Assembly: GCF_019320115.1 (NCBI RefSeq)
Contig: NC_089593.1
Coordinates: forward strand, 39,626,675-39,690,674
Reading direction: 5' to 3'
Source: Miscanthus floridulus
Taxonomy: Eukaryota > Streptophyta > Magnoliopsida > Poales > Poaceae
Length of the DNA stretch: 64,000 nucleotides
Made by a program: the position numbers and the translations under genes. The notes under the pieces were generated by a model, which did no database searches, was not told the origin of the DNA, and saw nothing but the letters and a program-made list of their open reading frames with translations. This document shows, piece by piece, positions 1 to 14,722 of the stretch (position 1 is its first letter; the number at the start of each line of letters is the position of its first letter).

Positions 1-3000
1 ATCTCCAAACGGACCGAAACAAGATTCCACTGGAGCCTCCTCACCTAGGAGTACCATCGGGTGTGTCCAAAACAATTTCTGATCCTATGGTACGTTTGGC
101 ACAAACCGTGCACCTATCTTGCACTGATACTAACACTATCTCCAAATGGACTAAAACAAGATTCCACTTGAGCCTCGTCACCTAGGAGTTCTATTGGGTG
201 CGGTCAAAATGATTTCCGAGCCTTGTTTGCAACAAACCGTGCACCTATCTAGCACTAATACTAACACTATCTCTAAACGGACCGAAACAAGATTCCACTT
301 GAGCCTCGTCATCTAGGAGTTCCATCGGGTGCTTCCAAAATAATTTCCGAGACTTGTTTGGCACAAACCGTGCACCTATATTGTACTAATACTAACACTA
401 TCTCCAAACGGACTGAAACAAGATTCCACTTGAGCCTCGTCACCTAGGAGTACCATCGGGTGCGTCCAAAATGATTTTTGATCCTATGGTACGTTTGACA
501 CAAACCGTGAACCTATCTTGCACTAATCCTAACACTATATCCAAATGGATCGAAACGAGATTCCACTTGAGCCTCATCACCTAGGAGTTCTATCGGGTGC
601 GGTCAAAATGATTTCCAAGCCTTGTTTGGAACAAACCGTGCACTTATCTTGCACTAATACTAATACTATCTCCAAACGGACTGAAACAAGATTCCACTTG
701 AGCCTCATCACCTAGGAGTTCCATCAGGTGCTTCTAAAATGATTTCCGAGCCTTGTTTGGCACAAACCGTGCACCTATCTTTCATTGATACTAACACTAT
801 CTCCAAACAGGCTAAAACAAGATTCCACTTGAGCCTCGTCACCTAGGAGTTCCATCGGCTGCGTCCAAAATGATTTCTGAGCCTATGGTACATTAGGCAC
901 AAACCATGCACCTATCTTGCACTAAAACTAACACTATATCCAAACGGACCAAAACGAGATTTCACTTGAGCCTTGTCACCTAGGAGTTCTATCGGGTGCG
1001 GTCAGAATGATTTCTAAGCCTTGTTTGGAACAAACCGTGCAAATATCTTGCACTAATACTAACACTAACTCCAAACAGCCGAAACAAGATTCTACTTAAG
1101 CCTCGTCATCTACGAGATCCATCGGTTGCTTCTGAAATGATTTCCAAGCCTGGTTTGGCACAAACCGTGCACCTATCTTGCACTCATACTAACACTATCT
1201 CCAAACGGACCGAAACAAGATTCCACTTGAGCCTCGTCACCTAGGAGTACCATAGGGTGCGTCCAAAATGATTTCTGAGCCTATAGTATGTTTGGCACAA
1301 ACCGTGCACCTGTCTTGCACTAATACTAACACTATATCCAAACAGACCGAAATGAGATTTCACTTGAGCCTCGTCACCTAGGAGTTCTATCGGGTGCGGT
1401 CAAAATGATTTCTGAGCCTTGTTTAGAAGAAACCGTGCACCTGTCTTGCACTAATACTAACACTGTCTCCAAACGGACCAAAACAAGATTCCACTTGAGC
1501 CTTATCACCTAGGAGTACCATTGGGTGCGTCCAAAATGATTTCTGAGCCTATGGTACGTTTGGCACAGACCGTGCACCTATCTTGCACTAATACTAACAA
1601 TATATCCAAACAGACCAAAACGAGATTCCACTTGAGCCTCGTCACCTAGGAGTTCTATCGAGTGTGGTCAAAATGATTTCCGAGCCTTGTTTGGAACAAA
1701 CCGTACACATGTCTTGCACTAGTACTAACACTATCTCCAAACGGACCGAAACAAGATTCCACTTGAGCCTCGTCACCTAGGAGTACCATCGGGTGCGTCC
1801 AAAACGACTTCTGATCCTATGGTACGTTTGGCACAAACCATGCACCTATCTTGCACTGATACTAACACTATCTCCAAACGGACCGAAACAAGATTCCACT
1901 TGAGCCTCGTCACCTAGGAGTACAATCAGGTGCGTCCAAAATGATTTTTGATCCTATGGTACGTTTGCCATAAACCGTGCACCTATCTTGCACTGGTACT
2001 AACACTATCTCCAAATGGGCCGAAACAAGATTCCACTTGAGCCTCGTCACCTTGGAGTTCTATCGGGTGCGGTCAAAATGATTTTCTGAGCCTTGTTTGG
2101 AACAAACCATGCACCTGTCTTGCACTAATACTAACACTATCTCCAAACGGACCAAAACAAGATTCCACTTGAGCCCCATCATCTAGGAGTTCCATCGGGT
2201 GCTTCCGAAATGATTTCCGAGACTTGTTTGGCACAAACCGTGCACCTATCTTGCACTAATACTAACACTATCTCCAAACGGAATGAAACAAGATTCCATT
2301 TGAGCCTCGTCACCTAGGAGTACCATCAGGTGCGTCCAAAATGATTTCTGATCCTATGGTACGTTTAGCACAAACCGTGCACCTATCTTGCACTAATCCT
2401 AACACTATATCCAAACGGACCGAAACGAGATTCCACTTGAGCCTCGTCACCTAGGAGTTCTATCGGGTGCGGTTAAACTGATTTCCGAGCCTTGTTTTGA
2501 ATAAACCGTGCACTTATCTTGCACTAATACTAATACTATCTCCAAATAGACTAAAACAACATTCCACTTGAGCCTCGTCACCTAGGAGTTCCATCAGGTG
2601 CTTCCGAAATGATTTCTGAGCCTTGTTTGGCACAAACCGTGCACCTATCTTTTATTGATACTAACACTATCTCCAAACGGACTGAAACAAGATTCCACTT
2701 GAGCCTCGTCACCTAGGAGTTCCATCAGGTGCGTCCAAAACAATTTTTGAGCCTATGGTACATTAGGCACAAACCATGCACCTATCTTGCACTAAAACTA
2801 ACACTATATCCAAACGGACCGAAACGAGATTTCACTTGAGCCTCGTCACCTAGGAGTTCTATCGGGTGCGGTAAAAATGATTTCCGAGCCTTGTTTTCAA
2901 CAAACCGTGCACCTATCCTGCACTAATACTAACACTAACTCCAAATGGACCGAAACAAGATTCCACTTAAGCCTCGTCATGTACAAGATCCATCGGGTGC

Positions 3001-3740
3001 TTCCGAAATGATTTCCGAGCCTTGTTTGGCACAAACCGTGCACCTATCTTGCACTGATACTAACACTATCTCCAAACGGACCGAAACAAGATTCCACTTG
3101 AGCCTCGTCACCTAGGAGTACCATAGGGTGCGTCCAAAATGATTTCTAAGCCTATGGTATGTTTGGCACAAACCGTGCACCTGTCTTGCACTAATACTAA
3201 CACTATATCCAAACGGACCAAAATGAGATTTCGCTTGAGCCTTGTCACCTAGGAGTTCTATCGGGTGCGGTCAAAATGATTTCTGAGCCTTGTTTAGAAG
3301 AAACCGTGCACCTGTCTTGCACTAATACTAACACTATCTCCAAACGGACCGAAACAAGATTCCACTTGAGCCTCATCACCTAGGAGTACCATCGGGTGCG
3401 TCCAAAATGATTTCTGATCCTATGGTACGTTTGGCACAAACCGTGCACCTATCTTGCACTGATACAAACACTATCTCCAAATGGACCGAAACAAGATTCC
3501 ACTTGAGCCTCGTCACCTAGGAGTTCTATTGGGTGCAGTCAAAATGATTTCTGAGCCTTGTTTAGAAGAAACCGTGCACCTGTCTTGCACTAATACTAAC
3601 ACTATCTCCAAACGGACCGAAACAAGATTCCACTTGAGCCTCGTCACCTAGGAGTACCATCGGGTGCGTCCAAAATGATTTCTGATCCTATGGTACGTTT
3701 GGCACAAACCGTGCACCTATCTTGCACTGATACTAACACT
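1..3740 (+). repeat. 14-monomer higher-order unit of about 1870 bp, two copies
   Basis: The variant TTCATTGATA at 781 recurs (as TTTATTGATA) at 2651, an offset of 1870. The variant CATAGGGTGC at 1251 recurs at 3122, an offset of 1871. The 1-bp difference is explained by a base missing near 1077 (CAGCCG against GGACCG). The length 1870 equals 6x137 + 8x131, a whole number of monomers. The two copies have accumulated scattered substitutions, so this duplication is older than those in the right block. The exact unit ends are arbitrary. Confidence 0.75.
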
Positions 3741-4439
3741 ATCTCCAAACGGACCAAAACAAGATTCCACTTGAGCCTCGTCACCTAGGAGTAACATTGG
3801 GTGCGTCCAAAATGATTTCTGAGCCTATGGTACGTTTGGCACAGATCGTGCACCTTTCTTGCACTAATACTAGCACTATATCCAAACGGACCAAAACGAG
3901 ATTCCACTTGAGCCTCGTCACCTAGGATTTCTATCGGGTGCGGTCAAAATGATTTCCGAGCCTTGTTTGGAACAAACTGTGCACCTGTCTTGCACTAATA
4001 CTAACACTATCTCCAAATGGACTGAAACAAGATTCCACTTGAGCCTCATCTCCTTTGAGTACCATCAGGTGCGTCCAAAATGATTTCTGATCCTATGGTA
4101 CATTTGGCACAAACCGTGCACCTATCTTGCACTGATACAAACACTATCTCCAAATGGACCGAAACAAGATTCCACTTGAGCCTCGTCACCTAGGAGTTCT
4201 ATTGGGTGCGGTCAAAATGATTTCCGAACCTTGTTTGCAACAAACTGTGCACCTATCTAGCACTAATACTAACACTATCTCTAAACGGACCGAAACAAGA
4301 TTCCACTTGAGCCTCGTCATCTTGGAGTTCCATCGGGTGCTTCCGAAATGATTTCCGAGACTTGTTTGGCACAAACCGTGCACCTATATTGCACTAATAC
4401 CAAAACTATCTCCAAACGGACTGAAACAAGATTCCACTT

Positions 4440-6320
4440 GAGCCTCGTCACCGAGGAGTACCATCGGGTGTGTCCAAAATGATTTTTGATCCTATGGTAC
4501 GTTTGACACAAACCGTGCACCTATCTTGCACAAATCCTAACACTATATCCAAACGGACCGAAACGAGATTCCACTTGAGCCTCATCACCTAGGAGTTCTA
4601 TCGGGTGAGGTCAAAATGATTTCTAAGCCTTGTGTTGGAACAAACCGTGCACTTATCTTGCACTAATACTAATACTATCTCCAAACGGACTGAAACAAGA
4701 TTCCACTTGAGCCTCATCACATAGGAGTTCCATTGGGTGCTTCTAAAATGATTTCCAAGCCTTGTTTGGCAAAAACCGTGCACCTATCTTTCATTGATAC
4801 TAACACTATCTCCAAACGGACTGAAACAAGTTTCCACTTGAGCCTCGTCACCTAGGAGTTCCATCGGGTGCGTCCAAAATGATTTCTGATCCTATGGTAT
4901 GTTTGGCATAAACCGTGCACCTATCTGGCACTGATACTAACACTATTTCCAAATGGACCGAAACAAGATTTCACTTGAGCCTCATCACCAAGGAGTACCA
5001 TCGGGTGCGTCCAAAATGACTTCTGAGCCTATGGTACGTTTGGCACAGACCGTGCACCTTTCTTGCACTAATACTAACACTATATCCAAACGGACAAAAC
5101 GAGATTCCACTTGAGCCTCGTCACCTAGGAGTTCTATCGGGTGCGGTCAAAATGATTTCTGAGCCTTGTTTGGAACAAACTGTGCACCTGTCTTGCACTA
5201 ATACTAACACTATCTCCAAATGGACCGAAACAAGATTCCACTTGAGCCTCGTCACCTAGGAGTACCATCAGGGGCGTCCAAAATGATTTCTGATCCTATG
5301 GTACGTTTGGCACAAACCGTGCACCTATCTTGCACTGATACAAACACTATCTCCAAATGGACCGAAACAAGATTCCACTTGAGCCTCGTCACCTAGGAGT
5401 ACCATCGGGTGCGTCCAAAATGATTTTTGATCCTATGGTACGTTTGACACAAACCGTGCACCTATCTTGCACAAATCCTAACACTATATCCAAACGGACC
5501 GAAACGAGATTCCACTTGAGCCTCATCACCTAGGAGTTCTATCGGGTGCGGTCAAAATGATTTCTAAGCCTTGTTTGGAACAAACCGTGCACTTATCTTG
5601 CACTAATACTAATACTATCTCCAAACGGATTGAAACAAGATTTCACTTGAGCCTCATCACATAGGAGTTCCATCGGGTGCTTCTAAAATGATTTCCAAGC
5701 CTTGTTTGGCAAAAACCGTGCACCTATCTTTCATTGATACTAACACTATCTCCAAACGGACTGAAACAAGATTCCACTTGAGCCTCGTCACCTAGGAGTT
5801 CCATCGGGTGCGTCCAAAATGATTTCTGATCCTATGGTACGTTTGGCACAAACCGTGCACCTATCTGGCACTGATACTAACACGATTTCCAAATGGACCG
5901 AAACAAGATTCCACTTGAGCCTCGTCACCACGGAGTACCATCGGGTGCATCCAAAATGACTTCTGAGCCTATGGTACGTTTGGCACAGACCATGCACCTT
6001 TCTTGCACTAATACTAACACTATATCCAAACGGACAAAACGAGATTCCACTTGAGCCTTGTCACCGAGGAGTTCTATCGGGTGCGGTCAAAATGATTTCT
6101 GAGCCTTGTTTGGAACAAACTGTGCACCTGTCTTGCACTAATACTAACACTATCTCCAAATGGACCAAAACAAGATTCCACTTGAGCCTCGTCACCTAGG
6201 AGTACCATCGGGGGCGTCCAAAATGATTTCTGATCCTATGGTACGTTTGGCACAAACCGTGCACCTATCTTGCACTGATACAAACACTATCTCCAAATGG
6301 ACTGAAACAAGATTCCACTT
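4440..6320 (+). repeat. Tandem duplication of a 7-monomer block, 940-bp unit
   Basis: The unusual CTATCTGGCA at 4921 recurs at 5861. A 1-bp deletion in GGACAAAACG (near 5094 and 6034) and the GGGGCGTCC variant (near 5272 and 6212) also recur at the same offset of 940. Similarity fades before about 4440 and after about 5399/6330. The length equals 4x137 + 3x131 minus the shared 1-bp deletion. Confidence 0.8.
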
Positions 6321-7299
6321 GAGCCTCGTCACCTAGGAGTTCTATTGGGTGCGGTCAAAATGATTTCCGAGCCTTGTTTGCAACAAACCGTGCACCTGTC
6401 TAGCACTAATACTAACACTATCTCTAAACGGACCGAAACAAGATTCCACTTGAGCCTCGTCATCTAGGAGTTCCATCGGGTGCTTCCAAAATGATTTTCG
6501 AGACTTGTTTGGCACAAACCGTGCACCTATATTGCACTAATACTAAAACTATCTCCAAACGGACTAAAACAAGATTCCACTTGAGCCTCGTCACCTAGGA
6601 GTACCATCGGGTGCGTCCCAAATGATTTTTGATCCTATGGTACGTTTGACACAAACTGTGCAACTATCTTGCACAAATCCTAACACTATATCCAAACGGA
6701 CTGAAACAAGATTCCACTTGAGCCTCATCACTTAGGAGTTCTATCGGGTGTGGTCAAAATGATTTCCAAGCCTTGTTTGGAACAAACCATGCACTTATCT
6801 TCCACTAATACTAATACAATCTCCAAACAGACTGAAACAAGATTCCACTAGAGCCTCATCACCTAAGAGTTCCATCGGGTGCTTCTAAAATGATTTCCGA
6901 GCCTTGTTTGGCACAAACCGTGCACCTATCTTTCATTGATACTAACACTATCTCCAAATGGACTGAAACAAGATTCCACTTGAGCCTCGTCACCTAGGAG
7001 TTCCATCGGGTGCGTCCAAAACGATTTCTGAGCCTATGGTACATTAGGCGCAAACCATGCACCTATCTTGCACTAAAACTAACACTATATCCAAACGGAC
7101 CGAAACGAGATTTCACTTGAGCCTCGTCACCTAGGAGTTCTATCGGGTGCGGTCAAAATAATTTCTGAGCCTTGTTTGGAACAAACCGTGCACTTATCTT
7201 GCACTAATACTAATACTATCTCCAAACGGACCGAAATAAGATTCCACTTGAGCCTCATCACCTAGGAGTTCCATCGAGTGCTTCTAAAATGATTTCTGA

Positions 7300-10200
7300 G
7301 CCTTGTTTGGCACAAACCGTGCACCTATCTTTCATTGATACTAACACTATCTCCAAACGGACTAAAACAAGATTCCACTTGAGCCTCGGCACCTAGGAGT
7401 TCCATCGGGTGCGTCCAAAATGATTTCTAAGCCTATGGTACATTAGGCACAAACCATGCACCTATCTTGCACTAAAACTAACACTATATCCAAACGGACC
7501 GAAATGAGATTTCACTTGAGCCTTGTCACCTAGGAGTTCTATCGGGTGCGGTCAAAATGATTTCTAAGCCTTGTTTGGAACAAACCGTGCAAATATCTTG
7601 CACTAATACTAACACTAACTCCAAACAGCCAAAACAAGATTCCACTTGAGCCTCATCATCTACGAGATCCATTGGTTGCTTCCGAAATGATTTCCGAGCC
7701 TTGTTTGGCACAAACTGTGCACCTATCCTGCACTGATACTAACACTATCTCCAAACGGACTGAAAGAAGATTCCACTTGAGCCTCGTCACCTAGGAGTAC
7801 CATAGGGTGCGTCCAAAACGATTTCTAAGCCTATGGTATGTTTGGCACAAACCATGCACCTATCTTGCACTAATACTAACACTATATCCAAATGGACCGA
7901 AATGAGATTTCACTTGAGCCTCGTCACCTAGGAGTTCTATCGGGTGCGGTCAAAATGATTTCTGAGCCTTGTTTAGAAGAAACTGTGCACCTATCTTGCA
8001 CTAATACTAGCACTATCTCCAAACTGACCAAAACAAGATTCCAGTTGAGCCTCGTCACCTAGGAGTACCATCGGGTGCATCCAAAACGATTTCTGATCCT
8101 ATGGTACGTTTGGCACAAACCGTGCACCTATCTTGCACTGATACTAACACTATCTCCAAACGGACCGAAACAAGATTCCACTGGAGCCTCGTCACCTAGG
8201 AGTACCATCGGGTGTGTCCAAAACAATTTCTGATCCTATGGTACGTTTGGCACAAACCGTGCACCTATCTTGCACTGATATTAACACTATCTCCAAACGG
8301 ACCAAAACAAGATTCCACTTGAGCCTCGTCATCTAGGAGTTCCATCGGGTGCATCCAAAATGATTTCTGAGCCTATGGTACGTTAGGCACAAACCGTGCA
8401 CCTATCTTGCACTAATATGAACACTATATCCAAACCGACCGAAACAAGATTCCACTTGAGCCTTGTCACCTAGGAGTTCTATCGGGTGAGGTCAAAATGA
8501 TTTCCGAGCCTTGTTTGGAACAAACCGTGCACCTATCTTGCACTAATACGAACACTAACTCCAAATGGACCAAAACAAGATTCCACTTGAGCCTCGTCAC
8601 CTAGGAGTTCTATCGGGTGCTTCCAAAATGATTTCCAAGCCTTGGTTGGCACAAACCGTGCACCTATCTTGCACTAATACTAACACTATCTCCAAACGCA
8701 CCGAAACAAAATTTCACTTGAGCCTCGTCACCTAGGAGTTGCATTGGGTGCATCTAAAACAATTTCTGAGCCTATGGTACCTTAGGCACAAATCGTGCAC
8801 CTGTCTTGCACTGATACTAACACTATCTCCAAACGGTCTGAAAGAAGATTCCACTTGAGCCTCGTCACCTAGGAGTACCATCGGGTGCGTCCAAAATGAT
8901 TTCTGAGCCTATGGTACGTTTGGCACAGACCGTGCACCTTTCTTGCACTAATACTAACACTATATCCAAATAGACCGAAACGAGATTCCACTTGAGCATC
9001 ATCACCTAGGAGTTCTATCGGGTGCGGTCAAAATGATTTCCAAGCCTTGTTTGGAACAAACCGTGCACCTATCTTGCACTAATACTAACACTATCTCCAA
9101 ACGGACTGAAACAAGATTCCACTTAAGCCTCGTCACCTAGGAGTACCATCGGGTGCGTCCAAAACGATTTCTGAGCCTATGGTACGTTTGGCACAGACCG
9201 TGCACCTATCTTGCACTAATACTAACACTATATCCAAACGGACCAAAACGAGATTCCACTTGAGCCTCATCACCTAGGAGTTCTATCGAGTGCGGTCAAA
9301 ATGATTTCCGAGCCTTGTTTGGAACAAACCGTGCACCTGTCTTGCACTAATACTAACACTATCTCCAAACGGACCGAAATAAGATTCCACTTGAGCCTCG
9401 TCACCTAGGAGTACCATCGGGTGCGTCCAAAATGATTTCTGATCCTATGGTACGTTTGGCACAAACCGTGCACCTATCTTGCACTGATACTAACACTATC
9501 TCCAAACGGACCGAAACAAGATTCCACTTGAGCCTCGTCACCTAGGGGTACCATCGGGTGCATCCAAAATGATTTCTAATCCTATGTACGTTTGGCACAA
9601 ACCGTGCACCTATCTTGCACTAATACTAACACTATCTCCAAACGGACTGAAACAAGATTCCACTTGAGCCTCGTCACCTTGGAGTTCTATCGGGTGCGGT
9701 CAAAATGATTTCTGAGCCTTGTTTAGAACAAACCGTGCACCTGTCTTGCACTAATACTAACACTATCTCCAAACGGACCGAAACAAGATTCCACTTAAGC
9801 CTCGTCATCTACGAGATAGATCGGGTGCTTTGAAATGATTTCCGAGCCTTGTTTGGCACAAACTGTGCACCTATCTTGCACTAATACTAACACTATCTCC
9901 AAACGGACTAAAACAAGATTCCACTTGAGCCTCGTCACCTAGGAGTTCCATCGGGTGCGTCCAAAACGATTTCTGAGCCTATGGTACATTAGGCACAAAC
10001 CGTGCACCTATCTTGCACTAATATGAACACTATATCCAAACCGACCGAAACAAGATTCCACTTGAGCCTTGTCACCTAGGAGTTCTACCGGGTGAGGTCA
10101 AAATGATTTCCGAGCCTTGTTTGGAACAAACCATGCACCTATCTTGCACTAATACGAACACTAACTCCAAATGGACCGAAACAAGATTCCACTTGAGCCT

Positions 10201-12950
10201 CGTCACCTAGGAGTTCTATCGGGTGCTTCCAAAATGATTTCCAAGCCTTGGTTGGCACAAACCGTGCACCTATCTTGCACTAATACTAACACTATCTCCA
10301 AACGCACCGAAACAAAATTTCACTTGAGCCTCGTCACCTAGGAGTTGCATTGGGTGCATCTAAAACAATTTCTGAGCCTATGGTACCTTAGGCACAAATC
10401 GTGCACCTGTCTTGCACTGATACTAACACTATCTCCAAACGGTCTGAAAGAAGATTCCACTTGAGCCTCGTCACCTAGGAGTACCATCGGGTGCGTCCAA
10501 AATGATTTCTGAGCCTATGGTACGTTTGGCACAGACCGTGCACCTTTCTTGCACTAATACTAACACTATATCCAAATAGACCGAAACGAGATTCCACTTG
10601 AGCCTCGTCACCTAGGAGTTCTATCGGGTGCGGTCAAAATGATTTCCAAGCCTTGTTTGGAACAAACCGTGCACCTGTCTTGCACTAATACTAACACTAT
10701 CTCCAAACGGACTGAAACAAGATTCCACTTAAGCCTCGTCACCTAGGAGTACCATCGGGTGCGTCCAAAACGATTTCTGAGCCTATGGTACGTTTGGCAC
10801 AGACCGTGCACCTATCTTGCACTAATACTAACACTATATCCAAACGGACCGAAACGAGATTCCACTTGAGCCTCATCACCTAGGAGTTCTATCGAGTGCG
10901 GTCAAAATGATTTCCGAGCCTTGTTTGGAACAAACCGTGCACCTGTCTTGTACTAATGCTAACACTATCTCCAAACGGACCGAAATAAGATTCCACTTGA
11001 GCCTCGTCACCTAGGAGTACCATCGGGTGCGTACAAAATGATTTCTGATCCTATGGTACGTTTGGCACAAACCGTGCACCTATCTTGCACTGATACTAAC
11101 ACTATCTCCAAACGGACCGAAACAAGATTCCACTTGAGCCTCGTCACCTAGGGGTACCATCGGGTGCGTCCAAAATGATTTCTAATCCTATGTACGTTTG
11201 GCACAAACCGTGCACCTATCTTGCACTAATACTAACACTATCTCCAAACGGACTGAAACAAGATTCCACTTGAGCCTCGTCACCTTGGAGTTCTATCGGG
11301 TGCGGTCAAAATGATTTCTGAGCCTTGTTTAGAACAAACCGTGCACCTGTCTTGCACTAATACTAGCACTATCTCCAAACGGACCGAAACAAGATTCCAC
11401 TTAAGCCTCGTCATCTACGAGATAGATCGGGTGCTTTGAAATGATTTCCGAGCCTTGTTTGGCACAAACTGTGCACCTATCTTGCACTGATACTAACACT
11501 ATCTCCAAACGGACTAAAACAAGATTCCACTTGAGCCTCGTCACCTAGGAGTTCCATCGGGTGCGTCCAAAACGATTTCTAAGCCTATGGTACATTAGGC
11601 ACAAACCATGCACCTTTCTTGCACTAAAACTAACACTATATCCAAACGGACCGAAATGAGATTTCACTTGAGCCTTGTCACCTAGGAGTTCTATCGGGTG
11701 CGGTCAAAATGATTTCTAAGCCTTGTTTGGAACAAACCGTGCAAATATCTTACACTAATACCAACACTAACTCCAAACGGCCGAAACAAGATTCCACTTA
11801 AGCCTCATCATCTACGAGATCCATCGGTTGCTTCCGAAATGGTTTCTAAGCCTTGTTTGGCACAAACCGTGCACCTATCTTGCACTGATACTAACACTAT
11901 CTCCAAATGGACTGAAACAAGATTCCACTTGAGCCTCGTCACCTAGGAGTACCATAGGGTGCGTCCAAAACGATTTCTAAGCCTATGGTATGTTTGGCAC
12001 AAACCGTGCACCTGTCTTGCACTAATACTAACACTATATCCAAACAGACCGAAATGAGATTTCACTTGAGCCTCGTCACCTAGGAGTTCTATCGGGTGCG
12101 GTCAAAATGATTTTTGAGCCTTGATTAGAAGAAACAGTGCACCTATCTTGCACTAATACTAGCACTATCTCCAAACTGACCAAAACAAGATTCCAGTTGA
12201 GCCTCGTCACCTAGGAGTACCATCGGGTGCATCCAAAACGATTTCTGATCCTATGGTACGTTTGGCACAAACTGTGCACCTATCTTGCACTGATACTAAC
12301 ACTATCTCCAAACGGACCGAAACAAGATTCCACTGGAGCCTCGTCACCTAGGAGTACCATCGAGTGTGTCCAAAACAATTTCTGATCCTATGGTATGTTT
12401 GGCACAAACCGTGCACCTATCTTGCACTGATACTAACACTATCTCCAAACGGACCGAAAGAAGATTCCACTTGAGCCTCATCACCTAGGAGTTCCATCGG
12501 GTGCATCCAAAATGATTTCTGAGCCTATGGTACGTTAGGCACAAACCGTGCACCTATCTTGCACTAATACGAATACTATATCCAAACTGACCGAAATAAG
12601 ATTCCACTTGTGCCTTGTCACCTAGGAGTTCTATCGGGTGAGGTCAAAATGATTTCTGAGCCTTGTTTGGAACAAACCGTGCACCTATCTTGCACTAATA
12701 CTAACACTAACTCCAAACAGACCGAAACAAGATTCCACTTGAGCCTCGTCACCTAGGAGTTCTATCGGGTGCTTCCAAAATGATTTTCAAGCCTTGGTTG
12801 GCACAAACCGTGCACCTATCTTGCACTGATACTAACACTATCTCCAAACACACCGAAACAAAATTTCACTTGAGCCTCGTCACCTAGGAGTTCCATTGGG
12901 TGCGTCTAAAACGATTTCTGAGCCTATGGTACCTTAGGCACAAACCGTGC
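7300..12950 (+). repeat. Larger segmental duplication, offset 4152 bp, about 31 monomers
   Basis: The private combination AAACTGACCA followed by TTCCAGTTGAGCC occurs at 8021 and 12173, an offset of 4152. The flanking monomers (about 7.4-8.8 kb and 11.6-12.9 kb) keep the same order of variants. The 1606-bp tandem duplication lies between and partly within the copies, so the two events are nested. Confidence 0.65.
8395..11606 (+). repeat. Tandem duplication of a 12-monomer block, 1606-bp unit
   Basis: ACTAATATGA at 8411 recurs at 10017, an offset of 1606. Shared private marks include a 1-bp deletion in CCTATGTACG and a shortened GTGCTTTGAAATG. The length equals 6x137 + 6x131 minus these two bases. 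The copies diverge outside roughly 8.4-11.6 kb. Confidence 0.8.
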
Positions 12951-14722
12951 ACCTGTCTTGCACTGATACTAACACTATCTCCAAACGGTCTGAAACAAGA
13001 TTCCACTTGAGCCTCGTCACCTAGGAGTACCATCGGGTGCGTCCAAAATGATTTCTGAGCCTATGGTACGTTTGGAACAGATCGTGCACCTTTCTTGCAC
13101 TAATACTAACACTATATCCAAACAGACCGAAATGAGATTCCACTTGAGCCTCATCACCTAGGAGTTCTATCGGGTGCGGTCAAAATGATTTCCAAGCCTT
13201 GTTTGGAACAAACCGTGCACCTATCTTGCACTAATACTAACACTATCTCCAAATGGACTGAAACAAGATTCCACTTGAGCCTCGTCACCTAGGAGTACCA
13301 TCGGGTGCGTCCAAAACGATTTCTGAGCCTATGGTACGTTTGGCACAGACCGTGCACCTATCTTGCACTAATACTAACACTATATCCAAACGGACCGAAA
13401 TGAGATTCCACTTGAGCCTTGTCACCTAGGAGTTCTATCGAGTGCGGTCAAAATGATTTCCGAGCCTTGTTTGGAACAAACCGTGCCCTGTCTTGCACTA
13501 ATACTAACACTATCTCCAAATGGACCGAAATAAGATTCCACTTGAGCCTCGTCACCTAGGAGTACCATCGGGTGCGTCCAAAACGATTTCTGATCCTATG
13601 GTACGTTTGGCACAAACCGTGCACCTATCTTGCACTGATACTAACACTATCTCCAAACCGACCGAAATAAGATTCCACTTGAGCCTTGTCACCTAGGAGT
13701 TCTATCGGGTGAGGTCAAAATGATTTCCGAGCCTTGTTTGGAACAAACCGTGCACCTATCTTGCACTAATACTAACACTAACTCCAAACGGACCGAAACA
13801 AGATTCCACTTGAGCCTCGTCACCTATGAGTTATATCGGGTGCTTCCAAAATGATTTTCAAGCCTTGGTTGGCACAAACCGTGCACCTATCTTGCACTGA
13901 TACTAACACTATGTCCAAACGCACCGAAACAAAATTTCACTTGAGCCTCGTCACCTAGGAGTTCCATTGGGTGCGTCTAAAATGATTTCTGAGCCTATGG
14001 TACCTTAGGCACAAACCGTGCACCTGTCTTGCACTGATACTAACACTATCTCCAAACGGTCTGAAACAAGATTCCACTTGAGCCTCGTCACCTAGGAGTA
14101 CCATCGAGTGCGTCCAAAATGATTTCTGAGCCTATGGTACGTTTGGAACAGATCGTGCACCTTTCTTGCACTAATACTAACACTATATCCAAACAGACCG
14201 AAATGAGATTCCACTTGAGCCTCATCACCTAGGAGTTCTATCGGGTGCGGTCAAAATGATTTCCAAGCCTTGTTTGGAACAAACCGTGCACCTATCTTGC
14301 ACTAATACTAACACTATCTCCAAATGGAGTGAAACAAGATTCCACTTGAGCCTCGTCATCTAGGAGTACCATCGGGTGCGTCCAAAACGATTTCTGAGCC
14401 TATGGTACGTTTGGCATAGACCGTGCACCTATCTTGCACTAATACTAACACTATATCCAAACGGACCGAAATGAGATTCCACTTGAGCCTTGTCACCTAG
14501 GAGTTCTATTGAGTGCGGTCAAAATGATTTCCGAGCCTTGTTTGGAACAAACCGTGCACCTGTCTTGCACTAATACTAACACTATCTCCAAATGGACCGA
14601 AATAAGATTCCACTTGAGCCTCGTCACCTAGGAGTACCATCGGGTGTGTCCAAAACGATTTCTGATCCTATGGTACGTTTGGCACAAACCGTGCACCTAT
14701 CTTGCACTGATACTAACACTAT
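12580..14722 (+). repeat. Tandem duplication of an 8-monomer block, 1071-bp unit
   Basis: ACCGAAATAAG at 12590 recurs at 13661, an offset of 1071. The length equals 4x137 + 4x131 minus a 1-bp deletion at about 13484 (CCGTGCCCTG). Many private substitutions are shared between the copies. Confidence 0.75.

Noticed and set aside
4154..9000. Many 60-77 codon open frames in the left satellite
   Set aside because: They are the satellite monomer read in a frame without stops. Their translations are versions of one repeat-derived peptide, and 137 is not a multiple of 3, so frames cannot persist.
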